Assembly: GCF_023273875.1 (NCBI RefSeq)
Contig: NZ_CP096882.1
Span: 558,001-622,000 of the forward strand
Source: Pseudarthrobacter sp. SSS035
GTDB taxonomy: Bacteria > Actinomycetota > Actinomycetes > Actinomycetales > Micrococcaceae
DNA length: 64,000 nucleotides
Direction: 5' to 3'
Numbering within the stretch: position 1 is the first letter of the stretch; each line of letters opens with the position of its first letter. Shown one piece after another: positions 59,352-64,000 of the stretch. The notes beneath the pieces are model-generated. The model was not told where the DNA came from, did no database searches, and saw only the letters and a program-made list of their open reading frames with translations. A program made the position numbers and the translations under genes.

Positions 59352-59397
59352 AAGCGCCACCTCCCGGGCAGTCGATGACCATCCGGGGGCGGCGCTT
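59352..59397 (-). terminator. Hairpin between bmp and the ABC ATPase gene
   Basis: AAGCGCC...GGCGCTT with inner CCCGG/CCGGG pairing spans the gap downstream of bmp. As an incomplete terminator it could make the binding protein more abundant than the transporter subunits. Confidence 0.5.
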
Positions 59398-59408
59398 GGC
59401 GAGGATGA

Positions 59409-60515
59409 CTATACCTTTGGACTTGCCGCTGACTCGACCTTCAGCTTGCCGTCAACGATGTCTTTCTTGAGCTGGTCCAGCTCGGACTTCAGATCGGACG
59501 GGACCTGGGAGTCGAAGCTGTGGAACGGTGCCAGCTGGACGCCGTCGTTCGCCAAGGTGCCGACATAGGGCGTGTTGGTGAACTTGCCTTCCTTGTCGTC
59601 CTTGACCACGGTTTCAACGGCTTCGCCCATAAGCTTCATGACCGAGGAAAGCATGATGTCCTTGTATTCGGGTGCGGTCAGGAATCCGTCAGAGTCAACC
59701 CAGATCATCTTGACGTCCTTGCCGGCCGCTTTCGCCTCCATCAGGGCTGCACCGGCTCCCTTGCCTACCGGACCGGCGACGGGCATCACAATGTCCGCGC
59801 CCTGGTCAAGGAAGTTTTGGGTGAGCTGCTTGCCCTTGTCCTGCTTTTCAAAGTCGCCCGTGAAGCTGCCATCCTGGGTCGCCTTGTCCCAGCCAAGAAC
59901 CTTGACGTCCTTGCCCTTCTGCTCGTTGTAGTACTTGACGCCGTCGGCAAACCCATCCATGAAAATGGTCACGGTGGGAATCTCCCTGCCGCCGAACGTG
60001 GCCACACTTCCTGTCTTGGTGGTGCCTGCTGCCAGGTAACCGGCCAGGAAGGCTGCCTGGGCGGTGTCGTAGATGATCGGCTTGACGTTGCTGATGGGCG
60101 GGTCGTAACCGAAATCGACGATGGCGAAGTGGCTTTCCGGGTTTGCCGCGGCCTGGGCCTTGGTGGCGTCACCCAGGAGGAAGCCGATGGTCAGGGTGAG
60201 GTCGCAGTTGGCGGCAACCATCGCACGGAGGTTTGGCTCAAAGTCGTTGTTGGACTTGGACTCGGCCTGGTTGACCTTGATGCCCAGGTCAGCCTCGGCC
60301 TTCTTCAGGCCATCATAGGAAGACTGGTTGAACGACTGGTCATCAAATCCGCCGGAGTCCGAGACGATGCAGCCCGTGTAGTCTGTGGCCGTCGCGGTGG
60401 GGCTGCCGGCTTCGGGCGGCGCACCGCAACTGGTCAGCAGGAGTGCGGTAGCACCCATGGTGGCCACGCTTGCAACTGAACCGCGCTTGATGTGTGCACG
60501 CAGTGATGTCTTCAA
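59409..60515 (-). CDS. BMP-family nucleoside-binding lipoprotein
   Basis: The substrate-binding subunit of the importer, 368 residues. The lipobox ALLLTSCGA is near residues 24-32. The BMP domain follows: CIVSDSGGFDDQSFNQSSYDGLKKAE near 51 with the nucleoside-binding DSGGFDDQSFN, and HFAIVDFGYDPPISNVKPIIYDTAQAAFLAGYLA near 131. TTG start with GGAGG four bases upstream. It heads the nucleoside cluster, separated from the ATPase gene by 177 bases that hold a hairpin. Confidence 0.93.
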   Translation of the reverse strand: MKTSLRAHIKRGSVASVATMGATALLLTSCGAPPEAGSPTATATDYTGCIVSDSGGFDDQSFNQSSYDGLKKAEADLGIKVNQAESKSNNDFEPNLRAMVAANCDLTLTIGFLLGDATKAQAAANPESHFAIVDFGYDPPISNVKPIIYDTAQAAFLAGYLAAGTTKTGSVATFGGREIPTVTIFMDGFADGVKYYNEQKGKDVKVLGWDKATQDGSFTGDFEKQDKGKQLTQNFLDQGADIVMPVAGPVGKGAGAALMEAKAAGKDVKMIWVDSDGFLTAPEYKDIMLSSVMKLMGEAVETVVKDDKEGKFTNTPYVGTLANDGVQLAPFHSFDSQVPSDLKSELDQLKKDIVDGKLKVESAASPKV

Positions 60516-60807
60516 GATTCCTCCAGGATGAAGAGAGAGGCGCTACGACGTGAATTCAATGAGTGTCTGTTTCAACCCTGAAATTCTGTTTTCACTGACG
60601 GTCCGCAGCACTGCGCCGAAGCGCTCTGATAGAACCAACATTAGTGGGCTGCAACACATCCGCTACCACATTGAAGCCGGATCCCGAAGATTGTTGAGAA
60701 TTTGTTACCAACCAGTAGAAGTCGTCTTGGCTGCACCCCTCTCATTAAGCGCGAACGGACACTTGGGGCCCGCCGGGCTCCAAGTGTCCGTTCGCGCTGG
60801 TGGGGGG
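60516..60807 (-). other. Upstream region of bmp
   Basis: 292 bases between bmp and the oxidoreductase gene, both on the minus strand. It contains the bmp leader and promoter (a TAATGT -10-like hexamer near 60640 is only weakly supported) and palindromic repeat copy C. No gene is seen. Confidence 0.55.
60748..60798. repeat. Dispersed palindromic repeat, copy C
   Basis: Perfect 19-bp arms AGCGCGAACGGACACTTGG and CCAAGTGTCCGTTCGCGCT around a GC-rich loop that is itself GCCC-GCC-GGGC. It shares only the terminal GCGCGAACxGxC with copies A, B and D. It begins 10 bases after the oxidoreductase stop and might also act as its terminator. Confidence 0.85.
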
Positions 60808-61830
60808 CTAGAGGCGCACGAGCATCTTGCCGGTGTTGGCGCCGTCGAGCAGGTCCATGAAAGCCTGGGGCGCATTCTCGAGTCCGTCCACCACGGTCTC
60901 GTCATACCGGACTGAACCTTCCGCCAGCCAGGCTGACATCTTGCCGAAGAATTCAGCGCTGTGCTGGCGCTGTCCGCTGACCAGGAACCCCCGCAGGGTC
61001 AGCTGCTTGCCGATGGCAAGGGCGAGGTTCCGCGGCGCCGGCGTGGGTTCGGTGGAGTTGTACTGGGCTATCGCGCCGCACATGGCCACACGGCCGCCCA
61101 CATTCAGGACCGCCAGGGCAGCCTCCAGGTGATCGCCGCCCACGTTATCGAAATACACGTCAATCCCTGCGGGTCCTGCGGCCTGGACAAGCTGTTCCCG
61201 CACCGGCCCGTCGTTGTAGTTGAACGCGGCGTCGAAGCCCAGTTCCAGGAGCCGGGCCACCTTCTCCGCGGTTCCCGCGCTGCCGATGACCCTGGAAGCG
61301 CCCATCGCCTTGGCAATCTGGCCCACAAGAGAGCCCACGGCACCCGCCGCACCTGACACGAACACGGCATCGCCGGGTTTGAACTCGGCCACTTTGAGCA
61401 GCCCGGCGTACGCCGTCAGGCCGGTCATGCCCAGCGCGCCAAGGAACGCCGACGCCGGCGCAAGGTCCGTGCGGGCAACCGAGGTTGCGTCTGCGTCCAG
61501 GACCGCGAATTCGCGCCAGCCCAGTTGATGGACGACGGCGTCCCCCACGTTCCGCCCCTCGGCCCTGGACGCGATGACCTCACCGATGGCGCCGCCGTCG
61601 AGCGCTTCATCCAGAGCGAACGGCGCGGAGTACGACTTGACGTCGTTCATGCGGCCGCGCATGTAGGGATCCACGGAGATGTAGAGGTTGCGGACCAGGA
61701 TCTGGCCGTCCTGAAGCTCCGGCAGCGGTGACTCTGCCAGCCGGAAGTTTTCGGCAACGGGACGCCCTACCGGACGTGAAGCCAGGTGGATTTCCCGGCT
61801 GGATGTTGGAAGTGCGGTTGTCAGGCTCAT
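60808..61830 (-). CDS. NADP-dependent oxidoreductase (zinc-independent MDR, CurA-like)
   Basis: A medium-chain reductase of the leukotriene-B4 dehydrogenase/CurA group that reduces alpha,beta-unsaturated carbonyls with NADPH. Features are LYISVDPYMRGRMND near residue 48, the Rossmann loop VFVSGAAGAVGSLVGQIAKAMG near 157, and DVYFDNVGGDHLEAALAVL near 231. Zinc ligands are absent. The 340-residue length is normal. It overlaps ohr by four bases, so it is the third gene of an ohrR-ohr-oxidoreductase transcript and may detoxify aldehydes or enones produced by peroxidation. Confidence 0.9.
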   Translation of the reverse strand: MSLTTALPTSSREIHLASRPVGRPVAENFRLAESPLPELQDGQILVRNLYISVDPYMRGRMNDVKSYSAPFALDEALDGGAIGEVIASRAEGRNVGDAVVHQLGWREFAVLDADATSVARTDLAPASAFLGALGMTGLTAYAGLLKVAEFKPGDAVFVSGAAGAVGSLVGQIAKAMGASRVIGSAGTAEKVARLLELGFDAAFNYNDGPVREQLVQAAGPAGIDVYFDNVGGDHLEAALAVLNVGGRVAMCGAIAQYNSTEPTPAPRNLALAIGKQLTLRGFLVSGQRQHSAEFFGKMSAWLAEGSVRYDETVVDGLENAPQAFMDLLDGANTGKMLVRL

Positions 61831-62258
61831 GCTGCGAACTCCAGGATCTTGATGTCCACCGTGATGTTTCCGCGGGTGGCGTTTGAATATGGGCAGATCT
61901 GATGGGCTTTGGCCACCAGCGACTCGGCGGTGGCCAGATCCAGGGCAGGGACCGCGATCTCCAGTTCAGCGGCGAGGCCGTAGCCCACGCCGTCGGTCAG
62001 CGCGCCAAAGTGGATCTTGGCCGCCACGGCTGAGTCGGTCAGGTCCGCGCGCTCCTTGCGCCCCACGAGGCGGAGCGCCGAGTGGAAGCAGGCCGCGTAA
62101 CCGGCGGCAAAAAGCTGTTCCGGGTTGGTTCCCTGGCCGTCACCGCCCAGCTCCACGGGGCTGGCAAGACTGACATCCAGCTTGCCGTCATTGGTGCGTG
62201 CGTTGCCGTCGCGGCCTTCGCCGGAAGCCAGGGCCTCGGCAGTGTAGAGAGTCTTCAT
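61827..62258 (-). CDS. ohr: Organic hydroperoxide resistance protein
   Basis: Ohr is a thiol peroxidase of the OsmC superfamily that reduces fatty-acid and organic hydroperoxides. The two redox cysteines are in GYAACFHSALRLV near residue 56 and QICPYSNATRGN near 120; NPEQLFAAGYAACF is the family start of the helix. The 143-residue length is exact for Ohr. ATG 62258 is 45 bases from the end of ohrR, and no separate operator was found between them, so it is read from the ohrR promoter. Confidence 0.94.
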   Translation of the reverse strand: MKTLYTAEALASGEGRDGNARTNDGKLDVSLASPVELGGDGQGTNPEQLFAAGYAACFHSALRLVGRKERADLTDSAVAAKIHFGALTDGVGYGLAAELEIAVPALDLATAESLVAKAHQICPYSNATRGNITVDIKILEFAA

Positions 62259-62303
62259 GTGTGGTCCGTCCTGTTGGATGTGGATAACGGAAATCTTGGG
62301 CGC

Positions 62304-62738
62304 TCAGTGCGCGCGGTGAAGGGCTTCTGTGAGCCTTTCAAGAGTGGTGCGAAGCTGTTCCAGCTCATCGGCTGACAACCCGGCGGCGTCCGCAAGGTGC
62401 CGTGGAATCGCGCTGGCCTTGCTGCTGAGCGAGCGTCCGGCCGGCGTCAGGTGGACTGCAACACGGCGCTCATCTTCCCCGGACCGGCGGCGCTCCACGA
62501 GCCCCATGGCCTCAAGCCTCTTGAGCAGCGGCGACAGCGTGCCGGAGTCAAGGCCCAGTTCCTCGCCGAGCTCCTTGACGCCCTTCGGCTCCGATTCCCA
62601 GAGGACCAGCATCACCAGATACTGCGGGTACGTCAGGCCAAGGTCTTCCAGGACGGGGCGGTAGACCGCTGTTGCCGCGCGGGACGCGGAGTACAGCGCA
62701 AAACACACCTGGCGGTCGAGGCGGGGGGCTTCAGTCAT
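62304..62738 (-). CDS. ohrR: MarR-family organic peroxide sensor OhrR
   Basis: OhrR represses ohr until its reactive cysteine is oxidised. The sensing cysteine is in RLDRQVCFALYSASR near residue 12, the usual position. The winged helix-turn-helix is at about residues 50-100 (LTYPQYLVMLVLWE, LGEELGLDSGTLSPLLKRLEAMGLVERRRSGEDERR). The gene product is 144 residues. ATG 62738 follows a -10 hexamer by seven bases, so the mRNA is probably leaderless; a longer frame to 62774 has no support. Regulator and target lie in the same direction, so it is probably autorepressing. Confidence 0.93.
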   Translation of the reverse strand: MTEAPRLDRQVCFALYSASRAATAVYRPVLEDLGLTYPQYLVMLVLWESEPKGVKELGEELGLDSGTLSPLLKRLEAMGLVERRRSGEDERRVAVHLTPAGRSLSSKASAIPRHLADAAGLSADELEQLRTTLERLTEALHRAH

Positions 62739-62745
62739 ACCTAGG

Positions 62746-62774
62746 ACGATAGCCCACAATTCAATTGTGCACAA
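62746..62774 (-). promoter_or_regulatory. ohrR promoter with OhrR operator
   Basis: On the minus strand -35 TTGTGC (62774-62769), 17 bases, -10 TATCGT (62751-62746), then seven bases and ATG. The 15-bp perfect palindrome CACAATTCAATTGTG at 62755-62769 occupies the spacer and resembles known OhrR operators (TACAATT-N-AATTGTA). Confidence 0.75.
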
Positions 62775-62793
62775 CTTACCGCGCCAACGAGAC

Positions 62794-62856
62794 GCGCGAA
62801 CGAGCAGATACCACCCTCAAAACCGGGATTTGAGGGTGCTATCTGCCAGTTCGCGC
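62794..62856. repeat. Dispersed palindromic repeat, copy D
   Basis: A 63-bp hairpin with arms GCGCGAACGAGCAGATA and TATCTGCCAGTTCGCGC, continuing inward through CCACCCTCAAA and TTTGAGGGTGC to a small loop. It is the most complete copy and lies between ohrR and the M20 gene. Confidence 0.88.
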
Positions 62857-62876
62857 GGGAGGCCGAGGGCCTAAGC

Positions 62877-62888
62877 GTCCGTTCGCGC
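62877..62888. repeat. Isolated half of the palindromic repeat
   Basis: GTCCGTTCGCGC, the right end of copies B and C, with no partner arm. It is 20 bases from copy D and may be a decayed copy. Confidence 0.6.
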
Positions 62889-62933
62889 CAGGGGGTTGGG
62901 TAGGTCGGGGCGCGGGGTTAGAGGGCGCGGGGG

Positions 62934-64000
62934 CTAAAGGTCGCGGATGGTCCGGAGGGCCGCTGCCGTGAGGACCTGGATGCCCAGGCCCAGGGCGCGT
63001 TCGTCCAGGATATAGTCACCGCGGTGGAGGTCGTACTCTTCGCCGCCGGGGGTCTTGGTGCCCAGGCGCATCATTGCGCCGGGACGTTCAGCCAGGAACC
63101 AGGCGAAGTCTTCGCCGCCCATGGACTGCGGCGTAAGCACCACTGCGCCCTCGCCGATTTCCGCGCGCGCCGCGGCCTCGATCAGTGCGGTCTCGTGCTC
63201 CGAGTTGACCACCGGCGGCACTCCCCTGGTGTGCTCCAAGCGCACATCCACACCGTAGGGCGCGGCCACCTGATGCACCACTTCGTCCAGGAGCTCGCCG
63301 GCGTCCTTCCAGGCATCGCGGTCCAGGCAGCGCATGGTCCCGGCCATGAAGCCGGTGCCGGGAATGGCGTTGGGCGCCGATCCGGCGGAGATGTGGCCCC
63401 ACACCACAGAGACACCGCTGCGAACGTCAACGCGGCGGGACAGCACGGCCGGAACATTCACGGCGATCTGTGCCAGGGCGAACACGAGGTCCTCGGTCAG
63501 GTGCGGGCGGGAGGTATGGCCGCCGCGGCCGCTCAGCTCGATCCTGATGGTGTCCGAGGCGGAAGTAATGGCGCCGATGCGAGTACCGATTCGTCCGACG
63601 TCGATCCTTGGATCGCAGTGCAGCGCCAGGATGCGGGGCACACCGTCCAGGACACCTTGCTCGATGCAGGACAGCGCACCGCCGGGCATGGTCTCCTCCG
63701 CCGGCTGGAAAATGATCCGGACAGTGCCGGCAAGGGGGGCTTCCAGGTGCATGCGCTGGAGAACCAACGCCACGCCCAGCATGGCGGCGGTGTGGACATC
63801 GTGGCCACAGGCATGCGTGACCCCATGGTTCTTGGAGGCAAACGGCAGGCCGGTTTCCTCGATGATGGGCAGGGCGTCAATATCGCCGCGGAGCGCAGTG
63901 GCGATCGGCCCCTCGCCGATGTCGACCGTGAGGCCGGTGCCTTCAAGCCGCCGCGGAGCCAGTCCGGCGGCTTCGAGCCGCTCCACCAGCTTGTCTGTGG
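62934..64000 (-). CDS. M20-family amidohydrolase, N-terminus missing at window edge
   Basis: A metallo-amidohydrolase of the M20D (hippurate/indole-3-acetyl-amino-acid hydrolase) group that splits N-acyl amino acids. Metal-binding residues are seen in THACGHDVHTAAMLG near residue 57, FQPAEETMPGG near 93 with the catalytic Glu, and the C-terminal GGEDFAWFLA. ELSGRGGHTSRPH near 149 is the lid-domain histidine. The open reading frame continues past base 64000, so about 50 residues of a normal 400 are missing; a Met at 63986 is not the likely start. A short GC-rich direct repeat precedes its stop. Confidence 0.85.
   Translation of the reverse strand, partial: TDKLVERLEAAGLAPRRLEGTGLTVDIGEGPIATALRGDIDALPIIEETGLPFASKNHGVTHACGHDVHTAAMLGVALVLQRMHLEAPLAGTVRIIFQPAEETMPGGALSCIEQGVLDGVPRILALHCDPRIDVGRIGTRIGAITSASDTIRIELSGRGGHTSRPHLTEDLVFALAQIAVNVPAVLSRRVDVRSGVSVVWGHISAGSAPNAIPGTGFMAGTMRCLDRDAWKDAGELLDEVVHQVAAPYGVDVRLEHTRGVPPVVNSEHETALIEAAARAEIGEGAVVLTPQSMGGEDFAWFLAERPGAMMRLGTKTPGGEEYDLHRGDYILDERALGLGIQVLTAAALRTIRDL

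Overview
The window is high-GC chromosomal DNA from an actinobacterium, most likely a member of the Micrococcaceae close to Arthrobacter or Pseudarthrobacter (inference). The evidence is a WhiB-family regulator, a mycothiol-conjugate amidase (Mca), a mycosin-type protease, DUF4245/DUF4307/DUF501/DUF5719 proteins, and many genes whose start codon lies 6-7 bases after a -10 hexamer, the layout of leaderless mRNAs. Several neighbourhoods match blocks I recall as conserved from Mycobacterium to Arthrobacter: GT2-whiB, purK-purE with LCP and TIGR03089, glpX-DUF4245-fumC, Z-prenyltransferase-hemolysin III-mca-greA, and mazG-eno-ftsB-DUF501-ppx. No phage, insertion sequence, integron or CRISPR array was seen; this is mostly core genome.

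Layout. 1-5.7 kb: envelope glycosyltransferase with the start of a DUF5719 gene, WhiB regulator, TIGR03089 protein, GtrA flippase-like protein. 5.9-11.7 kb: purK-purE, an LCP cell-wall ligase, mannose-6-phosphate isomerase and a FemX-like aminoacyltransferase. 11.6-12.8 kb: a DUF559/AbiEi-type nuclease gene bracketed by two copies of a dispersed palindromic repeat. 12.8-19.3 kb: glpX, DUF4245, carbonic anhydrase, fumarase, and a TetR/MFS efflux pair. 19.4-24.4 kb: prepilin peptidase, an unknown protein, a GNAT enzyme, a 240-bp nested palindrome, PIN-PhoH protein and a cis-prenyltransferase. 24.5-31.2 kb: hemolysin III, mca, DUF4307, greA, rhomboid protease, ilvA, AI-2E transporter. 31.2-34.8 kb: galactose genes galM, galT, galK. 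34.8-41.7 kb: Bax1-like protein and a branched-chain amino-acid ABC transporter split into livHMGF and a convergent livK. 41.9-50.6 kb: a tRNA, an ACT-GNAT fusion, NDH-2, mycosin, ppx, DUF501, ftsB, enolase, mazG. 50.5-60.5 kb: a nucleoside salvage and uptake cluster (bmp, ABC ATPase, two permeases, cdd, deoA, two dedA, add). 60.8-64 kb: an ohrR-ohr-oxidoreductase peroxide operon and a truncated M20 amidohydrolase.

How the parts work together. The nucleoside cluster couples import (BMP lipoprotein and ABC transporter) to deamination (Cdd, Add) and phosphorolysis (DeoA). The gal genes convert beta-galactose to UDP-sugar intermediates. Both halves of the Liv transporter carry a CRP/GlxR-like site, so they may be co-regulated although they are transcribed toward each other. 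Mca and OhrR-Ohr serve thiol and peroxide defence.

The least explained parts are the dispersed hairpin repeats (about 63 bp, with terminal GCGCGAAC) and their link to the nuclease gene, the nested palindrome at 21.6-21.9 kb, the class-I tRNA with a UAA anticodon, and the LivH permease carrying an extracytoplasmic N-terminal domain.
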